Of a stretch of DNA of 64,000 nt, positions 8,058 to 16,897 are shown piece after piece (the stretch's first letter is position 1; each line of letters opens with the position of its first letter). The DNA comes from Devosia epidermidihirudinis. Lineage in GTDB: Bacteria > Pseudomonadota > Alphaproteobacteria > Rhizobiales > Devosiaceae. The stretch is from positions 62,001 to 126,000 of the forward strand of contig NZ_LANJ01000012.1 of the NCBI RefSeq assembly GCF_000971295.1, read 5' to 3'. Under the pieces are notes generated by a model that was not told the DNA's origin, did not search any database, and was given only the letters and a program-made list of their open reading frames with translations. The position numbers were made by a program, and so were the translations under genes.

Positions 8058-10079
8058 ATGTCTGAAGTAGAAGACCTTTTCGGCGCCGGAACCCAGCCCG
8101 CGCCAACGCCGCCAAAGCCAGAAGCGCCAAAGGCTGCGCCCAAGCCGGCCAGCGATGCGGGCTCCTATTCGGCTGCCGATATCGAGGTTCTCGAAGGACT
8201 TGAGCCAGTTCGTCGGCGCCCCGGCATGTATATCGGCGGCACCGATACCAACGCCCTGCACCACCTGTTTGCCGAAGTTATCGACAACTCGATGGACGAG
8301 GCGATTGCTGGTCATGCGACGCGCATCGAGGTGCATCTGGGGGCCGATGGCTACATCACCGTGACCGATAATGGTCGCGGCATTCCAGTTGAGAACCACC
8401 CGAAGTATCCCGGCCGCTCGACACTCGAGATCGTTCACACGGTTCTGCACGCGGGCGGCAAGTTTGATTCCAGCGCCTACGAGACCTCCGGCGGCCTGCA
8501 CGGCGTGGGTGTCTCCGTGGTCAACGCGCTGTCGGACGACATGGTGGTGGAAGTTGCGCGCGAGCAGCAATTGCACCGCCTGCGCTTCTCGCGCGGCAAG
8601 CCACAGGGGGAGATCGAGCATCTTGGCCGTGTGAACAACCGTCGCGGCACCACCACACGGTTCCACCCCGATCCACAGATTTTCGGCGATCTCGCTCACT
8701 TCTCGGCGGCGCGCCTGTTCCGCATGACGCGGGCAAAGGCGTACCTGTTCGCCGGTGTCGAGCTACGTTGGAGCTGCGACGAAAGCCTCGTCCCCGAAGA
8801 CGCCCCAGCCAAGGCTGTGTTCCATTATCCGGACGGCCTCAAGGACTTCATGACGGCGCGCATTGAGGGCGAGACGCGCATCGTCGACGAGATTTTCTCG
8901 GGCAGTAATGGCAAGCCCGGCACGCATGGCGCCACCGAATGGGCAATCGCCTGGACGCTGGGCGACGGCGGCGTGTCCTCATACTGCAACACTGTGCCAA
9001 CGCCAGATGGCGGCACGCACGAAGCGGGCCTGCGTGGTGCGCTTCTGCGCGGCCTGAAGAACTATGCCGAGCTGACCAAGAACAAGGCCGCGGCGCAGCT
9101 GACAGCCGAAGACGTGTTCGCCCATTGCAGCGCCATGCTGTCGGTGTTCGTGCGCGAGCCCGAGTTTGTCGGGCAGACCAAGGACAAGCTCGCCTCGGGC
9201 GAAGCGACCCGCATCGTCGACACTGCCCTGCGCGACGCGTTCGACCACTGGCTGGCGGCCTCGCCCAACCAGGCCGGCAAGCTGCTGGACTGGGCTGTGG
9301 AGCGCGCCGAAGAGCGCCTACGCCGCCGCAAGGAAAAAGAGATCGACCGCGCCAGTGCGACGCGCAAGCTACGCCTGCCCGGCAAGCTTGCCGACTGCAC
9401 ACAAACTGCAGCGCAGGGAGCCGAACTGTTCATCGTGGAAGGTGACTCGGCTGGTGGTTCTGCCAAGCAGGCCCGCAGCCGCGCCAGCCAGGCCGTGCTG
9501 CCCCTGCGCGGCAAGATCCTCAACGTCGCCGGCGCAAGCCGCGAAAAGCTGGCGACCAGCCAGATCATTCAGGACATCATCCAGGCCGTCGGCTGCGGCA
9601 CGCGTGATCGCTATCGCGATGACGATCTGCGCTATGACAAGATCATCCTGATGACCGACGCCGACGTCGACGGTGCCCATATTGCGGCGCTGCTGATGAC
9701 GTTCTTCTTCCAGGAAATGCCACGCCTGATCGATGGCGGTCACCTGTTCCTCGCCATGCCGCCGCTCTATCGCATCAGCCAGGGCGGCAAGACGCTCTAT
9801 GCCCGCGATGACGCGCACAAGGACGAGTTGATGGCGACCGAGTTCACCGGCAAGGGCAAGGTCGACGTCACCCGATTCAAGGGTCTGGGCGAAATGCCAT
9901 TTGCGCACCTGCGTGAAACGACCATGTCTCCCAAGAGCCGCACGCTGTTGCAGGTGAAGGTTCGCGATGATCTGGATGCGACCCGGATCAGTGTTGATCG
10001 CCTGATGGGCACCAAACCCGAAGCGCGCTTCGACTTCATTCAGGAGAACGCCGCATTTGTCGTTGATCTGGACGTATAA
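8058..10079 (+). CDS. parE: DNA topoisomerase IV subunit B
   Basis: The ATPase subunit of topoisomerase IV, which decatenates chromosomes with ParC. 673 aa. The GHKL ATPase region has EVIDNSMDEAIAG, DNGRGIP and GGLHGVGVSVVNAL; the TOPRIM domain has LFIVEGDSAGGSAKQ and MTDADVDGAHIAALLMTFF; the C-terminal end has RFKGLGEMP. ParE rather than GyrB because it lacks the GyrB C-terminal insertion and shows the QEMPRLI context. The N-terminus carries a Pro/Ala-rich extension of about 35 residues. GGAACTTGA precedes the ATG. Monocistronic. Confidence 0.96.
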   Translation: MSEVEDLFGAGTQPAPTPPKPEAPKAAPKPASDAGSYSAADIEVLEGLEPVRRRPGMYIGGTDTNALHHLFAEVIDNSMDEAIAGHATRIEVHLGADGYITVTDNGRGIPVENHPKYPGRSTLEIVHTVLHAGGKFDSSAYETSGGLHGVGVSVVNALSDDMVVEVAREQQLHRLRFSRGKPQGEIEHLGRVNNRRGTTTRFHPDPQIFGDLAHFSAARLFRMTRAKAYLFAGVELRWSCDESLVPEDAPAKAVFHYPDGLKDFMTARIEGETRIVDEIFSGSNGKPGTHGATEWAIAWTLGDGGVSSYCNTVPTPDGGTHEAGLRGALLRGLKNYAELTKNKAAAQLTAEDVFAHCSAMLSVFVREPEFVGQTKDKLASGEATRIVDTALRDAFDHWLAASPNQAGKLLDWAVERAEERLRRRKEKEIDRASATRKLRLPGKLADCTQTAAQGAELFIVEGDSAGGSAKQARSRASQAVLPLRGKILNVAGASREKLATSQIIQDIIQAVGCGTRDRYRDDDLRYDKIILMTDADVDGAHIAALLMTFFFQEMPRLIDGGHLFLAMPPLYRISQGGKTLYARDDAHKDELMATEFTGKGKVDVTRFKGLGEMPFAHLRETTMSPKSRTLLQVKVRDDLDATRISVDRLMGTKPEARFDFIQENAAFVVDLDV

Positions 10080-10410
10080 AGGCTCGTCCGGATCCAATTA
10101 AGGCTAAGTATCGCAAGACCGTTGACTTGAAAGGCCTTTGCGCTATGGTCCGCGCCGCTGGAGCATTTCCGGCTTGACGGCTTGCTTTGTCCGCCGATGC
10201 CGAACGTGCCTCAGGGCCACTCCGCCGATTTGCAGCTCCTGCAGTCCCGTCCGGTGGCCGCCTCAGTCGTGGACGCTTTCGAGTAATTGCCTTTCCCGGT
10301 CCGCAACTGACGCAAGAGAGCGTGTGCCCTGCACATGCCCGGTTGCGGCACCATCCCGATGCACCGTTTCGAATGTTTCGAACCGGATCCGGCCTCGGGC
10401 AAACCTCTGA
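10080..10410. other. Intergenic region / probable long 5' leader of helicase gene
   Basis: 331 nt without a gene. A good sigma-70-like promoter (10122-10149) near its left end would leave a leader of about 250 nt before the helicase start. Such leaders in front of DEAD-box helicase genes often carry cold- or helicase-responsive structure, but I see no single dominant hairpin here. Confidence 0.5.
10122..10149 (+). promoter_or_regulatory. Sigma-70-type promoter upstream of rhlE-like helicase
   Basis: TTGACT (10122-10127), 16-nt spacer, TATGGT (10144-10149). Expected start near 10157. Confidence 0.5.
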
Positions 10411-11949
10411 GTGGATTTACCGAATTTGACTGATGATTTTTCCGGGCTCGGCCTTTCAACCAAAGTAACCGATGCGGTGCTCGCTGCCGGGTACAACAAG
10501 CCGACCGAAATTCAGGCGCAGGCGATTCCCCACGTCCTTCAAAAGAAGGACATTATTGGCATCGCACAGACCGGCACCGGCAAGACGGCCAGCTTCGTGC
10601 TGCCCATGCTGACGCTGCTGGAAAACGGCCGCGCCCGCGCTCGTATGCCCCGCACGCTCATTCTTGAACCAACGCGCGAACTCGCTGCGCAGGTCTCCGA
10701 GAACTTCGAGAAGTACGGCAAGAACCACCGTCTCACCATGGCGCTGATCATCGGCGGCGTGAGCTTTGAAGACCAGAACAAGAAGCTCGATCGCGGCGTT
10801 GACGTGCTCATCGCCACGCCGGGCCGCCTGCTCGACCAAATCGATCGCGGCAAGATCATGCTGAACGGCGTTGAGATCCTGGTGATCGACGAAGCCGACC
10901 GCATGCTCGACATGGGATTCATCGACGACATCGAAAAGATCTGCTCGCGCCTGCCACCCCGTCGCCAGACCATGCTGTTCTCGGCAACGATGGACGGCCA
11001 GATCGAGAAGCTGACGAAGAAGTTCCTCAAGGACCCGGTGCATGTGCAGGTTTCCCGCACTGCATCGACCGCGGACACCATTGACCAGAAGCTGGTCAAG
11101 GTTGGCTCCAAGCCCGAAGAAAAGCGCGCTGTTCTGCGTGCGCAGATCGACGCTGCAACGGGCCTGACCAATGCGATCATCTTCTGCAATCGCAAGCGCG
11201 ATGTGGCGACCCTCGCCCGCTCGCTGGAGCGTCATGGCTATAGCGCCGGTGGCCTGCACGGGGACATGGACCAGAAGAGCCGCACCGAGACCCTGGATGC
11301 GTTCAAGAACAACCGCCTGACCCTGCTCGTTGCCAGCGACGTTGCGGCCCGTGGCCTCGACATTCCGGCCGTGAGCCACGTGTTCAACTTCGACGTGCCT
11401 GTGCACGCTGAAGATTACGTGCACCGCATCGGCCGTACTGGTCGCGCTGGCCGTCTGGGCGTTGCCTATACCTTCGTGGCCCCTGCCGACACCAAGCACC
11501 TCGACGCGATTCTGAAGCTCATTCAGAAGCCGATCGAATGGCTTGAGACCGGCGCTGCACCTGCAGCAACCGAGGCCGGCGAAACGAGCGAAGAGCGTCC
11601 CGCACGCCCTGCCCGCTCGCGTCGTGGTGGCGCGCGTACGCGTCCGCCTGCGGCAGCTGCTGCAACACCAGCGGCAGCCGAATCCGCAGTGGAAGCTGAA
11701 GAGGCACCAAAGGCCGAGGCCCGCGCACCACGTCAGCAGCGCCCCGCAGCGCCGAAGGCAGAACGCGCCGCCGAGGCCCAGCCAGAGCGTCAACGTCGCC
11801 CTGAGCAGACCGAAGCCAAGCCACAGCGCAACCGTCGTCGCCCGGAGGCCGATCAGGACACTGATTCTGCTCCAAGCAACGGCTCGCCCTTCGGCAATGA
11901 CGGCCCAATCCCGGCCTTCCTGCTGCGCCCAACGCGTATCCCTAGCTAA
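10411..11949 (+). CDS. rhlE: DEAD-box ATP-dependent RNA helicase, RhlE-like
   Basis: Unwinds RNA duplexes, typically in ribosome assembly or the RNase E degradosome. Motifs in order: AQTGTGKTA (I), PTRELAAQ (Ia), TPGRLLD (Ib), DEADRMLD (II), SATM (III), IIFCNRK (IV), VASDVAARGLDIP (V) and HRIGRTGRAG (VI). Residues about 375-512 are a disordered Ala/Pro/Arg-rich tail with RSRRGGARTR, likely for RNA binding. Start: the GTG at 10411 is used, but a TTG at 10426 gives MTDDFSGLGLS, which looks closer to relatives. rne, also in this window, is a plausible partner. Confidence 0.92.
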   Translation: MDLPNLTDDFSGLGLSTKVTDAVLAAGYNKPTEIQAQAIPHVLQKKDIIGIAQTGTGKTASFVLPMLTLLENGRARARMPRTLILEPTRELAAQVSENFEKYGKNHRLTMALIIGGVSFEDQNKKLDRGVDVLIATPGRLLDQIDRGKIMLNGVEILVIDEADRMLDMGFIDDIEKICSRLPPRRQTMLFSATMDGQIEKLTKKFLKDPVHVQVSRTASTADTIDQKLVKVGSKPEEKRAVLRAQIDAATGLTNAIIFCNRKRDVATLARSLERHGYSAGGLHGDMDQKSRTETLDAFKNNRLTLLVASDVAARGLDIPAVSHVFNFDVPVHAEDYVHRIGRTGRAGRLGVAYTFVAPADTKHLDAILKLIQKPIEWLETGAAPAATEAGETSEERPARPARSRRGGARTRPPAAAAATPAAAESAVEAEEAPKAEARAPRQQRPAAPKAERAAEAQPERQRRPEQTEAKPQRNRRRPEADQDTDSAPSNGSPFGNDGPIPAFLLRPTRIPS

Positions 11950-11974
11950 AGTCCTGACGCTATTCATTAAATAG

Positions 11975-11996
11975 AGCGCCGCATTCGTGCGGCGCT
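11975..11996 (+). terminator. UUCG-loop hairpin after the helicase gene
   Basis: Perfect 9-bp stem AGCGCCGCA / TGCGGCGCT with a TTCG tetraloop, 25 nt after the stop. It is followed by GATTGCAACTTCCTT with no strong U-run. Confidence 0.65.
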
Positions 11997-12046
11997 GATT
12001 GCAACTTCCTTAACATTGAAGTTGTATTTATGAATGGGGGAACAAA

Positions 12047-12080
12047 TTGCACAAACAATCGATAGCAAGAGATTGTGCAA
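12047..12080. promoter_or_regulatory. Inverted repeat upstream of the GGDEF gene
   Basis: TTGCACAA (12047-12054) and TTGTGCAA (12073-12080) are perfect inverted 8-mers separated by 18 nt, ending 18 nt before the GTG start. Either an operator or an mRNA hairpin near the ribosome-binding site. Confidence 0.35.
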
Positions 12081-12098
12081 TGAGGGCGAGGGAAGCAG

Positions 12099-13151
12099 GT
12101 GTCCGAACAGGAATTCAACCGTGCGCTTGGCTATGCCAATTCCGCATTTGACCTGCTCAAGCGCAGCAGCATTCCGCCCTATCCCCAGTTCTACGAACTC
12201 TTCTATACCTACGCCACTGGCGTAAATCCGTCGCTGAACAACCGCATCAACGCGATCTTCCGCAACGGCACCTCACCATCGTCTGACCTCGCCGAGACAC
12301 TCTACGAAGAGTTCCTCAAATCGGATGTCGACGACAGGCTGACCAACGTCTCCGAACGGATGACGGCCCGCATCGACGCTGTGCACGACGCGATCGATAC
12401 GGCGATGACGAGTGCGACGGCCTATTCCGGCTCACTGGAATCAGCCACCGACGATCTGGAACAGGCGCTCTCGCCCGAATCCTTCCGTGCGCTGGCCAGT
12501 CGTCTGCTGAATGAGACGCGCCGTATGCAGGACACCAATCGCGCGCTGGAACAGCAGTTGCAGTCATCGCGCGATGATATCGCGGCGCTGCAACGCGATC
12601 TTGATGACGCGCGGCGCGAGTCAATGCTCGATCCGCTGACCAAGATCGCCAACCGCAAGAGCTTTGACGAGGGGATGGACGTGGCTATCGCCGACGCCAG
12701 CCGAACCGGCGATCCTCTCTGCCTGATGATGCTCGATATCGATCATTTCAAGAATTTCAACGACACCTACGGTCACCAGACTGGTGATCAGGTGTTGCGA
12801 CTGGTCGCCATGCTGTTGAAGTCCAACATAAAGGGCAAGGATCTGGCAGCGCGCTATGGCGGCGAGGAACTCGTGGCGATCCTGCCTTCCACCGATGTCG
12901 AAGGCGCAGTGATCGTGGCGGAGAACATCCGCAAGGCCATTCAGGCCAAGGAACTGCTCAAGCGCTCAACCAATGAGAAGCTTGGCCGCATCACCGCCTC
13001 GTTCGGCGTAGCGGCATTCCAGCCCTCGGATACCCCCGCCTCCCTGATCGAACGCGCGGACCGGTGCCTCTATGCGGCAAAGCACGCTGGCCGCAACCGC
13101 GTGGTCAGCGAAAAAGACCTCGAAGGCTCGCTGCGGCGTGCCGCTGGCTGA
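12099..13151 (+). CDS. Diguanylate cyclase (GGDEF)
   Basis: Makes c-di-GMP from two GTP. 350 aa, no membrane segment. Residues about 1-175 form a helical regulatory region with a coiled coil (NETRRMQDTNRALEQQL...), then a GGDEF domain beginning DPLTKIANRKSFD, with metal and base contacts in LDIDHFKNFNDTYGH and the active motif RYGGEEL. The allosteric I-site, normally RxxD five residues before GGEEF, reads KGKD, so product inhibition is probably weak or absent. GTG start with GAGGGAAG upstream. It resembles the soluble N-helical cyclases common in rhizobia; input signal unknown. Confidence 0.92.
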   Translation: MSEQEFNRALGYANSAFDLLKRSSIPPYPQFYELFYTYATGVNPSLNNRINAIFRNGTSPSSDLAETLYEEFLKSDVDDRLTNVSERMTARIDAVHDAIDTAMTSATAYSGSLESATDDLEQALSPESFRALASRLLNETRRMQDTNRALEQQLQSSRDDIAALQRDLDDARRESMLDPLTKIANRKSFDEGMDVAIADASRTGDPLCLMMLDIDHFKNFNDTYGHQTGDQVLRLVAMLLKSNIKGKDLAARYGGEELVAILPSTDVEGAVIVAENIRKAIQAKELLKRSTNEKLGRITASFGVAAFQPSDTPASLIERADRCLYAAKHAGRNRVVSEKDLEGSLRRAAG

Positions 13152-13157
13152 CGCGGC

Positions 13158-14438
13158 CTATTCTGTCGCGGTCAACTCCACGCCCAGCCCCTTCAGCATG
13201 TCCCAGTAAGCTGGATAGGTCTTGCCCACGCATGCGGGATCCAGAATGACGATCCCGGGGACCTTGAGACCCGCCAGAGCAAAGCTCATGGCGATGCGGT
13301 GGTCGTGGTAGGTCTCGATCCGGGCAACGCTTCCCAAGACCGCGACCTTGGCCGCCAGATCTGGATCAGATGCGACCAGCAGATCATCTCCCTCCTCGGT
13401 GCCAAGGCCCGGTAGGATACGATTGAGCTCATTGCAGACAGCACGAATGCGGTCGGTTTCCTTGACCCGCAGATTGGCAATGCCAACGAAGCGCACCGGC
13501 TGATTGTTGAACGCAGCCAGTACTGCCAGCGTCGGCACCGCATCCTGCATCTGCGAGCCATCGATGACGGCGGGCATATTGGGGAACTGCGCGATAAAGG
13601 CCTGCGCAGCGGCGTCGGGCTGGGTGAACGCGTCAGCAGCAACGCCAAGGTCAATATTGCCACCAGTGAGCGCCTCTGCGCCCCACAGATAGGTCGCAGC
13701 CGACGCATCCGGCTCGATAACGAAGTCGGTGGCGGTGTAGCCGGTCGGCTCGATCTGCCAGGTGCCTGCATCAACCTGCTCGACTGACGCGCCGAAACTG
13801 CGCATAGCGGCGAGCGTCAAATCGACATAACCACGCGCGCCGATCTCGCTGCCGGTGAGCGCAACCTCGATGGCGCCCTCGCCCATTGGCGCCGCCATCA
13901 GAAGTGCGGAAACATATTGGCTGGAGAGACCGCCATCGATCTCGACCCGCCCCTTGCCGAACGAACCATTGCCGCGAATGGTAACCGGCGGGCAACCGGT
14001 CGGGCTGGTTGCATCAATGCCCAGGGACCGCAGGGCCGTCACAAGCGGACCAATCGGGCGCAGGCGCATATCCTCGTCGCCATCGACAATAACTTCACCA
14101 TCCACGGTCGCCACGGCTGCCGTCAGGAAGCGCGTTGCGGTGCCGGCATTGCCGAGAACCAGGGGCTCTGTCGGCTGCTGAAGCCTGCCGGAACTGGTGA
14201 CAACAAAGCTCGTTGCGTCCGGTTCCTCGACGGTCACGCCCATCTGGCGCAGCGCGGCGGCCATCAGGACCGTGTCTTTGCTTTTGAGCGCGCCGGTCAG
14301 GCGGCTCGTGCCCTTGGCCAACGCTGCCAGCAACAGGGCGCGATTGGTGATGGACTTGGAGCCCGGCGGCGAAACGCGGCCGACCAGCGGATGAGTGGGA
14401 GGAGTGATTGCGAGCGCAGGAGGAAGCGATTTTGCCAT
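13158..14438 (-). CDS. aroA: 3-phosphoshikimate 1-carboxyvinyltransferase (EPSP synthase)
   Basis: Joins PEP and shikimate-3-phosphate in the shikimate pathway. 426 aa. The PEP/S3P loop is PGSKSITNRALLLAALA, the glyphosate-site loop is LGNAGTATRFLTAA, and RPIGPLVTALRSLG, GLSSQYVSALLMAAP, VKETDRIRAV and YHDHRIAMSFAL all follow. This is not the CP4-like class II form usual in rhizobia (PGDKSISHR); the SKS-TNR and TATRFLTA segments look more like class I/AROM-type enzymes. Pro101 of the class I loop is replaced by Phe. It is not next to cmk/rpsA, so a second aroA may exist elsewhere. Single-gene unit. Confidence 0.93.
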   Translation of the reverse strand: MAKSLPPALAITPPTHPLVGRVSPPGSKSITNRALLLAALAKGTSRLTGALKSKDTVLMAAALRQMGVTVEEPDATSFVVTSSGRLQQPTEPLVLGNAGTATRFLTAAVATVDGEVIVDGDEDMRLRPIGPLVTALRSLGIDATSPTGCPPVTIRGNGSFGKGRVEIDGGLSSQYVSALLMAAPMGEGAIEVALTGSEIGARGYVDLTLAAMRSFGASVEQVDAGTWQIEPTGYTATDFVIEPDASAATYLWGAEALTGGNIDLGVAADAFTQPDAAAQAFIAQFPNMPAVIDGSQMQDAVPTLAVLAAFNNQPVRFVGIANLRVKETDRIRAVCNELNRILPGLGTEEGDDLLVASDPDLAAKVAVLGSVARIETYHDHRIAMSFALAGLKVPGIVILDPACVGKTYPAYWDMLKGLGVELTATE

Positions 14439-14498
14439 GATGGCGGATCAATGCACCAAGGTGGCGAGTGGTGCAACTGGGTTGTGGCGGCATCGGAG

Positions 14499-14613
14499 TA
14501 CCCCCACCTAGCCTCCCCCTGAAAGGGGGAGGAACAGTCTGGTGGATGGGGAGATATCTTGCCCAAAGCGCGATCAGTTCCTCCCCCTTTCAGGGGGAGG
14601 CTAGGTGGGGGTA
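14499..14613. repeat. Perfect 37-bp inverted repeat element
   Basis: Arms 14499-14535 and 14577-14613 are identical in inverted orientation over all 37 bp, with a 41-bp spacer. Each arm itself contains a small hairpin (CCTCCCCCT-GAAA-GGGGGAGG). Pyrimidine/purine-rich elements of this kind are dispersed in many Hyphomicrobiales intergenic regions. A diverged relative lies at 16764-16881. Confidence 0.85.
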
Positions 14614-14626
14614 TTCTTGCTACCCA

Positions 14627-14655
14627 CAAACAAAAATCCCCGCTTTCGCGGGGAT
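14627..14655 (-). terminator. Terminator of the suf operon
   Basis: Stem ATCCCCGC / GCGGGGAT with a 4-nt loop (14636-14655); on the minus strand it is followed by TTTTTGTTTG. It lies 24 nt past the sufA stop. Confidence 0.85.
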
Positions 14656-14678
14656 CAAACTCGTAAAACCTTCAGGCG

Positions 14679-15059
14679 CTACGCGACAGCGCGGGCATCC
14701 GCGATGGCCTTCAGGTCGGCGGCTTTGAGCGTAACGCTCTCGCCGCAACCGCAGGCGCCGGTCTGGTTGGGGTTCTTGAAGGTGAAACCCGAGCTCATCT
14801 TGGACTGTTCGAAATCCATCACGGTGCCGAGCAGATACATCGTCGCCTTGGGATCAACCCAGACGTCGACACCCTTGTCGGTCACGTGGTCGTCGCCCTT
14901 CGGCGCTTCGGCCACATAATCCATCGTGTAGCTGACACCCGCGCAACCGGCATTCTTGATCCCGACCCGCAGGCCGATCACCGGCTTGTCGGAGTCTTCG
15001 ATGATCTCGGTGATCCGCTCAGCGGCGGCATCGGTGAGAGACATGATCTTGAAGGCCAT
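14679..15059 (-). CDS. sufA: A-type Fe-S carrier protein (SufA/ErpA family)
   Basis: Carries nascent Fe-S clusters from the SufBCD scaffold to apo-proteins. 126 aa. The three ligand cysteines are visible: one in NAGCAGVSY and two in the C-terminal ACGCGES. GAGG lies 9 nt before the ATG. Last gene of the suf operon, 54 nt after sufT, ending before a strong terminator. Choosing between the names sufA, iscA and erpA would need phylogeny. Confidence 0.93.
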   Translation of the reverse strand: MAFKIMSLTDAAAERITEIIEDSDKPVIGLRVGIKNAGCAGVSYTMDYVAEAPKGDDHVTDKGVDVWVDPKATMYLLGTVMDFEQSKMSSGFTFKNPNQTGACGCGESVTLKAADLKAIADARAVA

Positions 15060-15113
15060 GAGGCAATCCTCGTCTATCGGCGTTTCACGATATATAGCGC
15101 GTCGGAGCCGAAC

Positions 15114-15509
15114 TTACCACCAGTTCAACGCGACTTGAGCTTCTTCGCTCATGCGGGTCGCGTCCCAAGGGGGATCGAACACCATATTGACCGTGACGTC
15201 CTGAACGCCTTCGACGGCGCGGGCCGCATTCTCGACCCAGCCGGGCATTTCGCCGGCGACAGGGCAACCAGGCGCGGTCAGCGTCATGTCGATGACGAGG
15301 TTCCGGTCATCATCGAGGTCAACCTTGTAGATCAGGCCAAGCTCATAGATATCGACGGGGATTTCGGGGTCATAGACGGTCTTGAGCGCGCCGATGAGGT
15401 CGCTCGTGATGCGCTCGACTTCCGACTCGGGAAGACCGCCGCCCACTGTGGGCGTGATGCGGTTTTCTGGAATGGTCGGCGCAGGGGCAATTTCGGATTC
15501 GTCGGTCAT
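15114..15509 (-). CDS. sufT: SUF system protein SufT (DUF59/MIP18)
   Basis: 131 aa, with the DUF59 fold: ALKTVYDPEIPVDIYELGLIYKV, DMTLTAPGCPVAGEMPG with the conserved Cys, and a C-terminal VFDPPWDATRMSEEAQ. Members assist Fe-S cluster maturation or transfer. An N-terminal tail of about 25 residues is acidic and Pro-rich. GAGGACC precedes the ATG; 12 nt separate it from sufS upstream. Called sufX or sufT in related operons. Confidence 0.93.
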   Translation of the reverse strand: MTDESEIAPAPTIPENRITPTVGGGLPESEVERITSDLIGALKTVYDPEIPVDIYELGLIYKVDLDDDRNLVIDMTLTAPGCPVAGEMPGWVENAARAVEGVQDVTVNMVFDPPWDATRMSEEAQVALNWW

Positions 15510-15521
15510 TGTGGTCCTCGC

Positions 15522-16742
15522 TTACGCGAAAAATTTCTGGGCGCGTTCGATGCCGTCCACCAGCGCGTCCACGTCGTCCTTGCCGTTATATAGGGCGAAG
15601 GAGGCGCGGCAGGTAGAGGTGACACCGAAACGTTTAAGCAGCGGCATGGCGCAGTGTGTCCCGGCACGAACGGCGATGCCGTAGCGGTCGAGAATGGTCG
15701 AGACGTCGTGGGCGTGGGCGCCCTTGATCTCGAACGAGAAAATCCCGCCCTTGCCCGGCGCCGTGCCGATCAGGCGCAGCGAATTGATGCGGCTGAGGCG
15801 TTCCTGCGCATATTCGGCAATGGCGTGTTCATGGGCGGCAATCGCGTCGCGGCCGAGCTCGGTCATATAGGTGAGCGCCGCACCCAGCCCGATACCCTGA
15901 ACGATGGGCGGCGTGCCCGCTTCAAAGCGATGCGGCGGCTGATTGTAGGTGACGGTGTCCATGGTGACGACGTCGATCATCTCGCCGCCGCCCTGATAGG
16001 GCTGCATCTCGGCAAGCAGATCATACTTGCCGTAGAGGACGCCAATGCCGGTCGGGCCGTAAAGCTTGTGGCCGGTCATGATGTAGAAATCGGCGTCCAG
16101 GTCCTGCACGTCCACGCTGGTGTGAACGGCGCCCTGGCTGCCGTCGATCAGCACCGGAATGCCGCGCGCATGGGCGATCTCGATGACCTGCTTGATCGGC
16201 GTGACAGTGCCAAGAACGTTGGACATATGCGTAACCGCAACGATACGCGTGCGGTCCGTCAGTGCGGCCTCGAAAGCGTCGAGTTCAAAGCTGCCGTCGT
16301 CGCGAACGTCGACCCACTTGATCACCGCGCCCTTGCGTTCGCGATGAAAGTGCCACGGCACGATATTGGAGTGATGCTCCATGATCGTGGTGACGATTTC
16401 GTCGCCCTCGCTGATGCGTGGACCGGCAAACGACTGCGCAACGAGGTTGATGGCCTCGGTCGCGGATTTGGTGAAGATGATCTCTTCGATGCGCCCGGCA
16501 TTGAGGAACTTGCGGGCCGCTTCGCGCCCCCCCTCGTAGGCCTCGGTCGCCCGATTGGCGAGCGTATGCAGGCCCCGGTGCACGTTGGCGTATTCGTGAC
16601 GGAACGCATAATCCATCCGGTCCAGCACCTGCACCGGCTTTTGCGCCGAGGCACCGCTGTCGAGATAAACCAGGCGATGGCCATGGATCTGCTCGGACAG
16701 GATCGGAAAATCAGCGCGGACTTTTTCGAGGTCGAAGGTCAT
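15522..16742 (-). CDS. sufS: SufS-type cysteine desulfurase
   Basis: PLP enzyme that takes sulfur from cysteine as a persulfide for SufBCD. 406 aa. The PLP lysine is in MTGHKLYGPTG, the cofactor-binding histidine in TIMEHHSNIVPW, and the catalytic Cys in RAGTHCAMPLL, with the short type II loop typical of SufS. AGGAACTG precedes the ATG. Follows sufD after a 155-nt gap filled by an inverted repeat. No SufE is visible in the window. Confidence 0.95.
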   Translation of the reverse strand: MTFDLEKVRADFPILSEQIHGHRLVYLDSGASAQKPVQVLDRMDYAFRHEYANVHRGLHTLANRATEAYEGGREAARKFLNAGRIEEIIFTKSATEAINLVAQSFAGPRISEGDEIVTTIMEHHSNIVPWHFHRERKGAVIKWVDVRDDGSFELDAFEAALTDRTRIVAVTHMSNVLGTVTPIKQVIEIAHARGIPVLIDGSQGAVHTSVDVQDLDADFYIMTGHKLYGPTGIGVLYGKYDLLAEMQPYQGGGEMIDVVTMDTVTYNQPPHRFEAGTPPIVQGIGLGAALTYMTELGRDAIAAHEHAIAEYAQERLSRINSLRLIGTAPGKGGIFSFEIKGAHAHDVSTILDRYGIAVRAGTHCAMPLLKRFGVTSTCRASFALYNGKDDVDALVDGIERAQKFFA

Positions 16743-16763
16743 TGGTCAGTTCCTGTGGAGAGA

Positions 16764-16881
16764 ACCCCCACCCTTGATCCCTCCCCACAAGGGGGAGGGA
16801 GACGCAGGAGCCGTTAGACACTGGCTCCGCTCTCGCAGTCGTACTTCCCTCCCCCTTGTGGGGAGGGATAGAGGGTGGGGT
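16764..16881. repeat. Inverted repeat element inside the suf operon
   Basis: Two arms (about 16764-16800 and 16846-16881) share the core CCCTCCCCACAAGGGGGAGG in inverted orientation, with flanking CCCCACCC / GGGTGGGG. It fills the sufD-sufS gap and is related in design to 14499-14613. Confidence 0.8.
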
Positions 16882-16897
16882 AGCCCCACCCACCAGA

